Shown here one piece after another: positions 1-6,422 of a stretch of 34,175 bases of DNA. The notes beneath the pieces were generated by a model, which saw only the letters and a list, made by a program, of their open reading frames with translations, ran no database searches and had not been told where the DNA came from. The position numbers and the translations under genes were made by a program. Positions within the stretch are counted from its first letter, which is position 1. Each line of letters begins with the position of its first letter. The stretch is from Candidatus Agathobaculum intestinipullorum (GTDB lineage Bacteria; Bacillota; Clostridia; Oscillospirales; Butyricicoccaceae): NCBI GenBank assembly GCA_019117485.1, contig DWZQ01000020.1, positions 1 through 34,175 of the forward strand, given 5' to 3'.

Positions 1-418
1 ACCGCCGGCTGCGTTTGAAATCCAGATAGCCCTGCAAAATCAGCGTGTCCGCGACCGCGTCCACATTTTTGCGGTGCTGTTTGCTTTTTTTGCCTGCCTG
101 GTGTAAAATATCATGCGCGGCGACCGTCGTGCGGCGCTCGTCCCACAGGACAACCGCAAGCCCTGTGCGCTCCTCAAGCGTTTTGGCCAGCGCCTCGCAC
201 TTTTTGGCGCGTTCGCCAACCGTGCCGTTCATATTTTTCGGCCAGCCAAGTACGATCTCTTCGATTTTGTTTTCTTCGATGAACGCGACCAGCTTGTCCG
301 TCAGCTTATCGTAATTCCATTCGTGGATGACGCTCGGCGAGCCGGCCAGAAAGCCCGACGGGTCGGAAACCGAAAGGCCGGTGCGCGCGTCCCCGTAATC
401 AATACCCAAAATACGCAT
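1..418 (-). CDS. ruvX: Putative pre-16S rRNA nuclease / Holliday junction resolvase-like RuvX (YqgF), 3' end outside window
   Basis: The reverse strand reads 139 codons from an ATG at 418-416 to the window edge without a stop, so the gene is cut near its C-terminus. The protein opens MRILGIDYGDARTGLSVSD, the first RNase H-fold strand with acidic Asp7. It continues with the family's LGWP(K)NMNGT segment, a WDERRTT motif and a final DAVADTLILQGYL helix carrying the last acidic residue. YqgF/RuvX proteins are usually about 140 residues, so almost all of it is here. The family matures the 16S rRNA 5' end and was earlier proposed as a Holliday resolvase. An AGGAG ribosome-binding site lies just upstream on the minus strand. 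It diverges from the rpmG-secE-nusG block. Confidence 0.93.
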   Translation of the reverse strand, partial: MRILGIDYGDARTGLSVSDPSGFLAGSPSVIHEWNYDKLTDKLVAFIEENKIEEIVLGWPKNMNGTVGERAKKCEALAKTLEERTGLAVVLWDERRTTVAAHDILHQAGKKSKQHRKNVDAVADTLILQGYLDFKRSRR

Positions 419-498
419 ATGTGAGCTCCTATATATTGTGGTTAAGCTAAGTATAACACAAAAATGCAAAAAAACCAGCACATATGCGCAAAAAAGCC

Positions 499-527
499 TT
501 GACCGGTGTCAGCCGCCGTGCTATACT
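499..527 (+). promoter_or_regulatory. SigA-type promoter for rpmG-secE-nusG
   Basis: TTGACC (499-504) and TATACT (522-527) are separated by exactly 17 bp, close to the vegetative sigma-factor consensus. Transcription would start at about 533-535 and give rpmG a leader of about 145 nt. Confidence 0.8.
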
Positions 528-529
528 TT

Positions 530-554
530 AAGAACCTATGCAGGTTCTTTTTTT
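530..554 (+). terminator. Hairpin with T-run directly at the predicted transcription start
   Basis: An 8-bp stem (AAGAACCT / AGGTTCTT) with an ATGC loop is followed by seven T residues, which looks like an intrinsic terminator. However, it starts within 3 bp of the -10 box, so it overlaps the predicted start site. No plus-strand gene in view would need terminating here. It may be a 5'-end stem-loop, an early pausing site, or the terminator of something to the left of the window. Confidence 0.4.
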
Positions 555-679
555 GCGCCCATTTTTTGTGTGTCACGGGAAATGGCGCCGGAACGCTGAC
601 AGAGGGAGGCAAATGGTCCCTCGCCCGCGCCGCAGGGGTGTGGGATGGGACGGAATAATTAAAGGAGGTGCCGTTATTC

Positions 680-829
680 ATGCGCGTTAAGATCACGCTC
701 GCCTGCACTGAGTGCAAGCAAAGAAACTATGACACAAACAAGAACAAGAAGAACAACCCCGACCGTCTGGAAATGAACAAGTACTGCCGTTTCTGCCGTA
801 AGCACACGCTGCACCGCGAAACGAAGTAA
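680..829 (+). CDS. rpmG: 50S ribosomal protein L33
   Basis: This 49-residue protein begins [19 protein letters not shown] and ends [14 protein letters not shown], a typical L33. Two CxxC pairs (CTEC at 9-12 and CRFC at 37-40) make it the zinc-binding form. The ATG follows an AAAGGAGGTG ribosome-binding site at about 661-670. L33 sits in the large ribosomal subunit near the E site. It is first in the rpmG-secE-nusG set, the usual Firmicute order, and is separated from secE by only 18 bp, so the three are probably cotranscribed. Confidence 0.96.
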   Translation: MRVKITLACTECKQRNYDTNKNKKNNPDRLEMNKYCRFCRKHTLHRETK

Positions 830-847
830 GAGAAAGGAAGTAGCTTC

Positions 848-1078
848 ATGGCTGAAGAAAGCAAGGCGAAAAAGCCCGGCTTCTTTGCGCGTATCGGCAA
901 GTGGTTCCGTGAACTGAAGAGCGAGTGCCGCAAGATCGTCTGGCCCACCCGCCAGCAGACGGTGAACAATACGCTGGTCGTGATCGCGTGCGTGATCATG
1001 GTCGGTATCTTCATCTGGGTGCTTGATATCGTTTTCGGTCTCGGCGTCCAGACGCTGCTCAAAGCCTTCGCCGCCTAA
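848..1078 (+). CDS. secE: Preprotein translocase subunit SecE
   Basis: This 76-residue protein has a lysine-rich cytosolic N-terminus, the conserved amphipathic segment FRELKSECRKIVWPTRQQ (about residues 23-40) and one C-terminal transmembrane helix (about 43-67). That is the short single-span SecE of Gram-positive bacteria. SecE clamps SecY in the membrane translocon. It lies between rpmG and nusG with tight spacing, and an AGAAAGGAAG ribosome-binding site precedes the ATG. The W-P-T motif and the position leave little doubt. Confidence 0.96.
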   Translation: MAEESKAKKPGFFARIGKWFRELKSECRKIVWPTRQQTVNNTLVVIACVIMVGIFIWVLDIVFGLGVQTLLKAFAA

Positions 1079-1090
1079 AAGGAGGCACTT

Positions 1091-1627
1091 ATGTCAGACG
1101 CTGCAAAATGGTATGTGGTGCACACATACTCCGGCTACGAAAACAAAGTGGCCTCTTCGATCGAAAAGGCGGTCGAAAACCGCAAGCTGCATGACCTGAT
1201 CCAGGCCGTCAACATCCCGACCGAAACGGTCACCGAAGTCAAGGACGGCAAAAGCCGCGAGGTTGAGCGCAAGCTCTTCCCGGGCTATGTGCTCGTCAAG
1301 ATGGTCATGACCGACGAAACCTGGTACCTTGTCCGCAACACCCGCGGCTGCACCGGCTTTGTCGGACAGGACAAGTCCGGCGGCTCCAAACCCATCCCGC
1401 TGACCGAGGATGAGATCGCCGCAATGGGCGTAGAAAAGCGCGAGATCGAAGTCAACTACGCTGCGGGCGACAGCGTGCGCGTTATCGACGGCGCACTGGC
1501 CGGTTTCATCGGCGTGGTGTCGTCTGTCGAGCCGGACAAGAACAAGGTAAACGTTACCGTTTCCATGTTCGGCCGCGAAACGCCGGTAGAGCTTGAGCTC
1601 GACCAGGTCGAAACGCTCGACGAGTAA
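1091..1627 (+). CDS. nusG: Transcription termination/antitermination factor NusG
   Basis: This 178-residue protein starts MSDAAKWYVVHTYSGYENKV, the signature of the NusG N-terminal (NGN) domain. It carries the FPGYVLVKM segment (about residues 62-70) and an RNTRGCTGFVG strand. A C-terminal KOW domain starts near GDSVRVIDGALAGFIG (about 132-147). The length matches the family. NusG binds the RNA polymerase clamp and modulates pausing and termination. An AAAAGGAGG ribosome-binding site lies upstream, and the gap from secE is 12 bp. No intrinsic terminator follows directly; instead a set of hairpins without T-runs fills the space before rplK. Confidence 0.97.
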   Translation: MSDAAKWYVVHTYSGYENKVASSIEKAVENRKLHDLIQAVNIPTETVTEVKDGKSREVERKLFPGYVLVKMVMTDETWYLVRNTRGCTGFVGQDKSGGSKPIPLTEDEIAAMGVEKREIEVNYAAGDSVRVIDGALAGFIGVVSSVEPDKNKVNVTVSMFGRETPVELELDQVETLDE

Positions 1628-1628
1628 T

Positions 1629-1778
1629 TGCAGAAGCCAAGCTTCTGCATATAGGGGGTATCCGATACCCCCTATATACGAAAACAAGTTCCGGAAAAAC
1701 TTGTTTTCGATACCCCCGGTTTTCGCCGCACGGGCGGCGGGTCGGGGACAAAATCCGAGGCACAGGTCCCCGGATTTT
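1629..1778. repeat. Hairpin array A (nusG-rplK spacer)
   Basis: Three near-contiguous perfect palindromes lie here. They are a 9-bp stem with a CAA loop (1629-1649), a 13-bp stem ATATAGGGGGTAT with a CCG loop (1649-1677), and a 12-bp stem CGAAAACAAGTT with loop CCGGAAA (1679-1709). A fourth unit has two interleaved, overlapping pairings: AAAATCCG (1750-1757) with CGGATTTT (1771-1778), and GGGGAC (1744-1749) with GTCCCC (1766-1771). None is followed by a T-run, so they are not ordinary terminators. The CCGAG...CCCGG core of the fourth unit and the AAGTTCCG...AAACTT pattern of the third recur in array C after rpmH. The remainder to 1860 shows only weak stems and no clear promoter. Confidence 0.75.
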
Positions 1779-1882
1779 GGAATGAAACGTCGCTTCGCTC
1801 CCGATAGAGCGTTGCGTGTGGGAGAGTTCCCGCAAACGGGACTCGCCAATCACCACATTTATTGAAGGAGGAACCTTTCAAC

Positions 1883-2308
1883 ATGGCACAGAAAGTAGTA
1901 GGTTATATCAAGCTCCAGATTCCCGCAGGCAAGGCAACCCCGGCTCCCCCGGTAGGCCCGGCCCTCGGCCAGCACGGCGTGAACATCATGTCGTTCACCA
2001 AGGAGTTCAATGAGCGCACCAAGAACGATGCCGGTATGATCATCCCGGTTATCATTACGGTCTATGCCGACCGTTCGTTCAGCTTCGTCACCAAGACCCC
2101 CCCGGCGCCCGTCCTGATCAAGAAGGCCTGCGGCATCGAGTCCGGTTCGGCTGTTCCGAACAAGACCAAGGTTGCAAAGCTGTCCAAGGCGGACTGCCAG
2201 AAGATCGCCGAGACCAAGATGCCCGACCTGAACGCCGCTTCGCTCGAGGCTGCGATGAGCATGATCGCGGGCACTGCCCGTTCAATGGGTATCACCGTCG
2301 AGGAGTAA
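1883..2308 (+). CDS. rplK: 50S ribosomal protein L11
   Basis: The 141-residue product is exactly the usual L11 length. It begins [25 protein letters not shown], the conserved N-terminal domain with its proline-rich loop that thiostrepton-class drugs contact, and ends [16 protein letters not shown]11 forms the GTPase-associated centre with 23S rRNA and is needed for RelA activation. The start at 1883 is chosen because MAQK is the family start and a GAAGGAGG site precedes it. An in-frame ATG seven codons earlier would overlap that site. It is followed by a structured leader and rplA. Confidence 0.97.
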   Translation: MAQKVVGYIKLQIPAGKATPAPPVGPALGQHGVNIMSFTKEFNERTKNDAGMIIPVIITVYADRSFSFVTKTPPAPVLIKKACGIESGSAVPNKTKVAKLSKADCQKIAETKMPDLNAASLEAAMSMIAGTARSMGITVEE

Positions 2309-2328
2309 CCGAAACAAGCTGAATGGAT

Positions 2329-2400
2329 TTTGACCGCGCTTTTTGCAGGCGCAGGTCAAAGTGGGAGGGTAAGGTTTAGCCTATTCCCGCATTACCACTT
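2329..2400 (+). promoter_or_regulatory. Structured rplA leader, possible L1 autoregulatory site
   Basis: The rplK-rplA spacer folds into two elements. The first is TTTGACC (2329-2335) paired with GGTCAAA (2354-2360), with an inner GCGC/GCGC. The second is closed by GTGG (2361-2364) and CCAC (2395-2398), and contains GGGA (2363-2366) opposite TCCC (2385-2388) and a GG-TTTAG-CC tip around a G-rich asymmetric loop. It ends against the AAGGAGG of rplA. Ribosomal protein L1 is known to repress its own operon by binding an mRNA mimic of its rRNA site. Assignment to L1 here is inference from position and fold. Confidence 0.45.
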
Positions 2401-2414
2401 AAGGAGGATTTATT

Positions 2415-3110
2415 GTGCATAAAGGTAAAAAGTATGTAGACAGCGCAAAGACCATCGACCGCTCCAAGCTGTACGATCCGGCAGAAGCGCTTTCCACCGT
2501 TATTTCGACCGCTAAGGCCAAGTTCGACGAGACCATCGAGCTGCACGTCAAGCTGGGCGTTGACTCCCGTCACGCTGACCAGCAGGTGCGCGGCGCGATC
2601 GTCCTGCCGCACGGAACCGGTAAGAACGTGCGCGTTGCCGTTTTCGCCAAGGGCCCCAAGGCTGACGAGGCGCTGGCTGCCGGCGCGGATATCGTTGGCG
2701 CGGAGGACCTGATGGAGCGCATCCAGAAGGAGAACTTCTTCGAGTTCGACGTAGTTATCGCTACCCCGGATATGATGGGCGTTGTTGGCCGTCTGGGTCG
2801 CGTACTCGGCCCCAAGGGCTTGATGCCGAACCCGAAGGCTGGTACGGTTTCGATGGACGTTGCCAAGGCTGTTCAGGAGTCCAAGGCTGGTAAGATCGAG
2901 TACCGTCTGGACAAGACCAACATCATCCACTGCCCGATCGGCAAGGCTTCCTTCGGTGCGGAGAAGCTGCAGGACAACTTCGATGCGCTGATGGGCGCGA
3001 TCATCAAGGCCAAGCCGGCTGCTGCAAAGGGCCAGTATGTCCGTTCCTGTGTCGTGGCTTCCACGATGGGCCCGGGCGTCAAGGTCAACGCTGCTAAGCT
3101 GATGGGCTAA
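2415..3110 (+). CDS. rplA: 50S ribosomal protein L1
   Basis: The 231-residue protein starts from GTG after AAGGAGG (2401-2407) and reads [15 protein letters not shown], the usual L1 start. Conserved landmarks are [26 protein letters not shown] in the middle domain and the [13 protein letters not shown] and MGPGVKV segments. L1 forms the mobile L1 stalk at the E site and usually represses its own mRNA. The gene is followed at once by a strong bidirectional terminator rather than by rplJ, so rplKA and rplJL are separate transcription units here. Confidence 0.97.
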   Translation: MHKGKKYVDSAKTIDRSKLYDPAEALSTVISTAKAKFDETIELHVKLGVDSRHADQQVRGAIVLPHGTGKNVRVAVFAKGPKADEALAAGADIVGAEDLMERIQKENFFEFDVVIATPDMMGVVGRLGRVLGPKGLMPNPKAGTVSMDVAKAVQESKAGKIEYRLDKTNIIHCPIGKASFGAEKLQDNFDALMGAIIKAKPAAAKGQYVRSCVVASTMGPGVKVNAAKLMG

Positions 3111-3131
3111 GCCCCACGGTAATTCAATTGC

Positions 3132-3172
3132 AAAAAAAAAACACGCTGGATTTTCTCCAGCGTGTTTTTTTT
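3132..3172. terminator. Bidirectional intrinsic terminator between rplA and the convergent SLH gene
   Basis: The 10-bp stem ACACGCTGGA (3141-3150) / TCCAGCGTGT (3156-3165) is flanked by an A-run on the left (3132-3140) and a T-run on the right. It can therefore stop rightward rplA transcripts and leftward transcripts of the glycosidase gene ending at 3182. Confidence 0.93.
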
Positions 3173-3181
3173 GTTTTTCGA

Positions 3182-4840
3182 TCAGGCTACCATGCGGTAA
3201 ACCGTAATGATCGCCTGCTCACGGGTGAACATGCCCTGCGGCTCAAACTTGTTTTCGCCGGTGCCGTTCATAATGCCCGCGCCGACGACATAGTTGATGC
3301 CCTCATGCGCCCACGACGAGATCTGCGAAGCGTCCGCCCACGAGTTGGTAGACTCGCTGCCCGGCAGGCTGATCGTCTTGGCCGCGCCCATCAGGATCTT
3401 GGCCGCCTGCTCACGGGTCAGGCTTTCGTTCGGGCCAAACTTGTTGTTGCCCACGCCGTTGACGATACCGAAGCGGTAGCAGTTGATTACAGCCTCATCC
3501 CATGTATCGGTGAGCGCAGCGCGCGCTGCATCATAGCTGATGCCGGTCTTGTACAGGTCGCCGCTGTAATCCGACAGCTTCTGCCGCAGCATTGCGTCGA
3601 TGATCTGGCAGAACTCCTTGCGGGTGATGTTCTTCTGATAGCCGTTCTGCAAATCGGACGGCACGATGCCCGCCGAGATGGCGCTGCTGATATCCGCAGC
3701 CGCCCAGTCGGACTGGGTATCAAAGTCGCGCGGCTGCACGCCCTTGGGCAGCGTGCCCGAGGAATAATCGACAATGTGCAGCACGTTGCTCAGGTTGCGG
3801 CCTGCGCTGTGTACCGTCGAGCCGCCGATGCTCAGGAAGGTGGAAGCACCGCCGTCAAGTGCCATCGCGTCCACCGCGCCCAGACCCTTGAGGTACTGCG
3901 CAATGCTGCGCATGGTCGAGCCGGTTGCGCTGCCCAGCACCAGACGGCCGTCGCCCATGATCGCGGCGAACGAGCGCGAGGACGAATAATCCGGCGACTG
4001 CTTGGGATCGGTGAAATCACTATTCTGATCGCATACGTCTACGCCGTCCTTGAGCAGCAGCGGACCTGCGCCCACACCGTTGACAATGTTTGTCCACTCG
4101 GATGCGCTGTCGTGCTGCGGGGTGTAGACCGTCTGCCGAATCGCCGCGTTACCGACCTGCGGCTCCAGCGTATACTTCACCAGATTATTCCACGCATCCT
4201 GATTGATGACCAGCACCGTCGTGCCCCAATTCAGCTTGGGCACTGTGCCGCCGACCTGAATGCTCTTTACCTCGCTATCCTGCATGGTGATGACGCGCGC
4301 GCCCGAAGCGACCGTAACCGCACGGCCATACACCGGTGTGAGCAGATAGCTGGCCCAACCGTTATTCTTATCATAGGTATTCACCGCATAAGCCGTGACC
4401 GCCGAATCGCCTTCGTTGCGGAACGCGATCTTGGTTTCGATCTTGACGCGGTCGATCAGCGGCTTGCCGTCTGCGGTAAAGGCCAGCGTTGGCTTCTCGC
4501 CGCCGCCGTTAACGACCTCGCCACTCTGGATCACGGTCGCGTAAACCGTGCCGCCGCCCGAATAGGCGTCAAAGTAGCCACCGTTGATGGATGCGACGAC
4601 CGTCTTATTGCCCTCTGCCGCCTTGCTGCTGACATGGCCTGCCGCAGACTGTGCCTGAAACAGGCGGCCGTTTGCCAGCGTGACCTCGCCGGTGCGGCCC
4701 GCGCCCATTTCCAGATAGACCATCGTGCCGCCCATCGGCAGGCTGGCGCGCTGTGTTGCGCCCGCGGCGCCCGCCGAAACCGGCAGCAGACACAGCGCGG
4801 CCAATGCCGCACCGAGCAAACGTTTACATAACTTTCGCAT
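3182..4840 (-). CDS. Exported phosphodiester glycosidase (NAGPA-type) with three SLH repeats
   Basis: The 552-residue product starts MRKLCKRLLGAALAALCLLPVSAGA, a signal peptide with a likely cleavage near residues 24-28. Residues about 75-360 match the phosphodiester glycosidase (NAGPA) fold: INGGYFD at 85-91, MGDGRLVLG near 295-303 and MALDGGAST at 326-334. The C-terminus has three SLH units (about 380-420, 440-487, 500-552), including the VNGVGNNKFGP and MNGTGENKFEP turns followed by TREQA. SLH units hold proteins to pyruvylated cell-wall polymers, so it probably acts on a sugar-phosphodiester polymer at the cell surface. The substrate is not readable from sequence. An in-frame ATG 20 codons upstream was rejected because AAGGGGG sits just before 4840. 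The gene lies antisense between rplA and rplJ, which is unusual. Confidence 0.9.
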   Translation of the reverse strand: MRKLCKRLLGAALAALCLLPVSAGAAGATQRASLPMGGTMVYLEMGAGRTGEVTLANGRLFQAQSAAGHVSSKAAEGNKTVVASINGGYFDAYSGGGTVYATVIQSGEVVNGGGEKPTLAFTADGKPLIDRVKIETKIAFRNEGDSAVTAYAVNTYDKNNGWASYLLTPVYGRAVTVASGARVITMQDSEVKSIQVGGTVPKLNWGTTVLVINQDAWNNLVKYTLEPQVGNAAIRQTVYTPQHDSASEWTNIVNGVGAGPLLLKDGVDVCDQNSDFTDPKQSPDYSSSRSFAAIMGDGRLVLGSATGSTMRSIAQYLKGLGAVDAMALDGGASTFLSIGGSTVHSAGRNLSNVLHIVDYSSGTLPKGVQPRDFDTQSDWAAADISSAISAGIVPSDLQNGYQKNITRKEFCQIIDAMLRQKLSDYSGDLYKTGISYDAARAALTDTWDEAVINCYRFGIVNGVGNNKFGPNESLTREQAAKILMGAAKTISLPGSESTNSWADASQISSWAHEGINYVVGAGIMNGTGENKFEPQGMFTREQAIITVYRMVA

Positions 4841-4871
4841 GGTATTGCCCCCTTGTGTAGTTTTCAAGCTC

Positions 4872-4900
4872 AGTTTAACATATTTCCATGAATTACACAA
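4872..4900 (-). promoter_or_regulatory. Likely promoter of the SLH glycosidase gene
   Basis: On the minus strand TTGTGT (4900-4895) and TAAACT (4877-4872) are spaced by 17 bp, about 32-60 bp upstream of the start codon. The -35 is only moderately close to consensus. Confidence 0.45.
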
Positions 4901-4988
4901 TAGTGATTGAAATATTCCTGCAAAATTTGTCTTTTTTGACTGTATTCGTCCGCTGTCAGAAAAAACGAAAATTTTTGTTGCAACAGAC

Positions 4989-5017
4989 TTGACAACGCTG
5001 CGCTTTTTCGATATAAT
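4989..5017 (+). promoter_or_regulatory. Perfect-consensus promoter of rplJL
   Basis: TTGACA (4989-4994), a 17-bp spacer and TATAAT (5012-5017) match the vegetative consensus exactly. This independent strong promoter fits the separation of rplJL from rplKA. Transcription should begin at about 5024. Confidence 0.93.
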
Positions 5018-5023
5018 AGATGC

Positions 5024-5170
5024 GCTTGGTCAAAGACAGCTGGCAGCCGCATGGCTTGAAAGGCGTTCCCGCCGCCCGCCGAGGTCAACACGGAATGGTT
5101 TATACCATCTAAATGATGTTTTCTGTGTACCCTCCCTGTGTCTTTGCACCGGGAGGGTACTTTTATTTTT
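5024..5170 (+). promoter_or_regulatory. L10 ribosomal leader with attenuator hairpin
   Basis: The 160-nt leader of rplJ contains AAAGACAG near its 5' end and CCGAGGT near 5079-5085, two landmarks of the Firmicute L10 (rplJ) leader. It ends in a perfect 10-bp stem GTACCCTCCC (5127-5136) / GGGAGGGTAC (5151-5160) followed by TTTTATTTTT. In known L10 leaders, binding of L10(L12)4 to the upstream kink-turn region stabilises termination. The same mechanism is inferred here from position and layout. Confidence 0.85.
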
Positions 5171-5186
5171 ATAGGAGGTGAAAAAG

Positions 5187-5771
5187 ATGCCGAATGCAAA
5201 GGTTCTGGAAGAAAAGAAGGCTCTGGTTGCGTCTCTGGTAGAGAAGATCAAGAATTCTCCCGCTGGCGTACTGGTGGACTACAAGGGCATCAACGTGGAA
5301 GATGATACCAAGCTGCGCCGCGAGCTGCGTGAAGCAGGCGTTGAGTATATGGTCATCAAGAACACCCTGATCCGCTTTGCGGCTAAGGAACTGGGCTTTG
5401 AAGGCCTGGAGGAGCACCTGAACGGTACGTCCGCGCTGGCGATCTCCACCACGGACGATGTAATCGCCCCCGCTAAGATTCTGGGCGCGTTCGCCAAGAC
5501 CCACGAGAACTTCACCATCAAGGCCGGTTACCTCGAGGGTAAGGTCATTGATGCTGACGAGGTCAACAAGCTGGCCAACATGCCCAGCAAGGAAGTCCTC
5601 ATCGCGCAGGTTCTGTACAGCTTCAATTTCCCCATTATGCAGCTTGCTATTGCTTGCGACGCTATCGTTAAGAAGGCGGAAGGCAATGAGGAAATGAAGG
5701 TTGCCGAGCTGGTTGCTGCTAAGGCTCCGGCTGCGGAAGAGGCTGCTGAAGAAGCTCCCGCTGCGGAATAA
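5187..5771 (+). CDS. rplJ: 50S ribosomal protein L10
   Basis: The 194-residue protein starts MPNAKVLEEKKALVASLVEK and has the L10 landmarks LVDYKGI, LRRELREAGVEYMVIKNTL and LNGTSALAIS. The C-terminal helix is followed by an Ala/Glu-rich tail that extends it beyond the usual 165-175 residues. L10 anchors the L7/L12 dimers to the ribosomal stalk. A GTG at 5178 is in frame but lies inside the AGGAGGTG ribosome-binding site, so the ATG at 5187 is preferred. It is transcribed from a perfect-consensus promoter through an attenuating leader. Confidence 0.96.
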   Translation: MPNAKVLEEKKALVASLVEKIKNSPAGVLVDYKGINVEDDTKLRRELREAGVEYMVIKNTLIRFAAKELGFEGLEEHLNGTSALAISTTDDVIAPAKILGAFAKTHENFTIKAGYLEGKVIDADEVNKLANMPSKEVLIAQVLYSFNFPIMQLAIACDAIVKKAEGNEEMKVAELVAAKAPAAEEAAEEAPAAE

Positions 5772-5821
5772 GTCCGCAAAACAACACATATTAAATTTTT
5801 AAAAAACGGAGGTTTAATCCC

Positions 5822-6193
5822 ATGACTGTTGCAGAGATTATGGAAGCTGTAAAAGAGCTCAAGGTTATGGAGCTCTCTGAGCTGGTAAAGGCTCTTGAGG
5901 AAGAATTCGGCGTATCCGCTACCCCGGTTGCGGTAGCTGGTGTTGCTGGCGGCGCTGGTGAGGCTGCTGCTGCTGACGCGAAGACCGACTTCGACGTTGT
6001 TCTGGTTGACGCTGGTTCCTCCAAGATCAACGTTATCAAGGTTGTTCGCGAGATCACCGGTCTTGGCCTGAAGGAAGCCAAGGAGAAGGTTGATTCCGCT
6101 CCGCAGACCATCAAGGAAGCGGCTCCGGAGGCCGAGGCCAACGAGATCAAGGAGAAGCTCGAGGCTGCTGGCGCGAAGGTCGAGCTCAAGTAA
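5822..6193 (+). CDS. rplL: 50S ribosomal protein L7/L12
   Basis: The 123-residue protein has the N-terminal dimerisation helices (about residues 1-32), an alanine/glycine-rich flexible hinge (about 38-55) and a C-terminal factor-binding domain. The latter contains [25 protein letters not shown]7/L12 recruits translational GTPases. A CGGAGG site precedes the ATG. In most bacteria rpoB and rpoC follow. Here the gene is followed by hairpin array B, a terminator and a transporter gene instead. Confidence 0.97.
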   Translation: MTVAEIMEAVKELKVMELSELVKALEEEFGVSATPVAVAGVAGGAGEAAAADAKTDFDVVLVDAGSSKINVIKVVREITGLGLKEAKEKVDSAPQTIKEAAPEAEANEIKEKLEAAGAKVELK

Positions 6194-6194
6194 G

Positions 6195-6319
6195 AGACCT
6201 TGCGGTCTTTCGATTGAAACTACAGTTTCAATCGAGTTAGATGTATCGAAAAGCCGGGCAAAGCTCGACTTTCCGATGCCGCTCACAGAACGGCTGAATG
6301 ACGCGCGCTACGGCGCGAA
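6195..6319. repeat. Hairpin array B (after rplL)
   Basis: The modules in order are as follows. AGACC-TTGC-GGTCT at 6195-6208. A 26-nt perfect hairpin with 11-bp arms starting TCGATTGAAAC and loop TACA at 6210-6235. A 33-nt hairpin with AAA loop at 6245-6277, holding the core CCGGGCAAAGCTCG at 6254-6267. A short CCG/CGG unit near 6279-6293. Finally ACGCGC(N5)GGCGCGAA at 6301-6319. The 26-nt, 33-nt and ACGCGC modules recur in the same order after rpmH (array C), with paired-arm substitutions. A true terminator follows at 6337. Confidence 0.8.
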
Positions 6320-6336
6320 AATTTCTCAAGTAAGCG

Positions 6337-6373
6337 CGGCAGGTATTGCTTTGGCGATACCTGCCGTTTTTTT
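6337..6373 (+). terminator. Intrinsic terminator of rplJL
   Basis: The 10-bp stem CGGCAGGTAT (6337-6346) / ATACCTGCCG (6357-6366) is followed by seven T residues. Confidence 0.93.
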
Positions 6374-6422
6374 GCCGTCCTACCATGGCGGAATTTGACT
6401 AAATTAGGGGAATGAGGCTAAT

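Noticed and set aside
613-690. A 25-codon upstream frame (ATG at 613 after AGGGAGG) overlapping the rpmG start
   Set aside because: Possible leader peptide, but the composition is Arg/Gly-rich with no regulatory codon run, and the GAGGGA/TCCCTC hairpin over it may be chance.
1279-1300. TTCCCGGGCT inside nusG as a Noc-binding site
   Set aside because: Only the centre matches ATTTCCCGGGAAAT; the flanks do not.
1629-1709. The nusG-rplK hairpins as a transcription terminator
   Set aside because: No T-run follows any of the stems, so intrinsic termination is not supported.
3128-4831. A 567-codon open frame on the plus strand
   Set aside because: It is antisense to the glycosidase-SLH gene, whose domains are clear. 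Low-complexity Arg/Ala/His content marks it as a mirror frame of a GC-rich gene.
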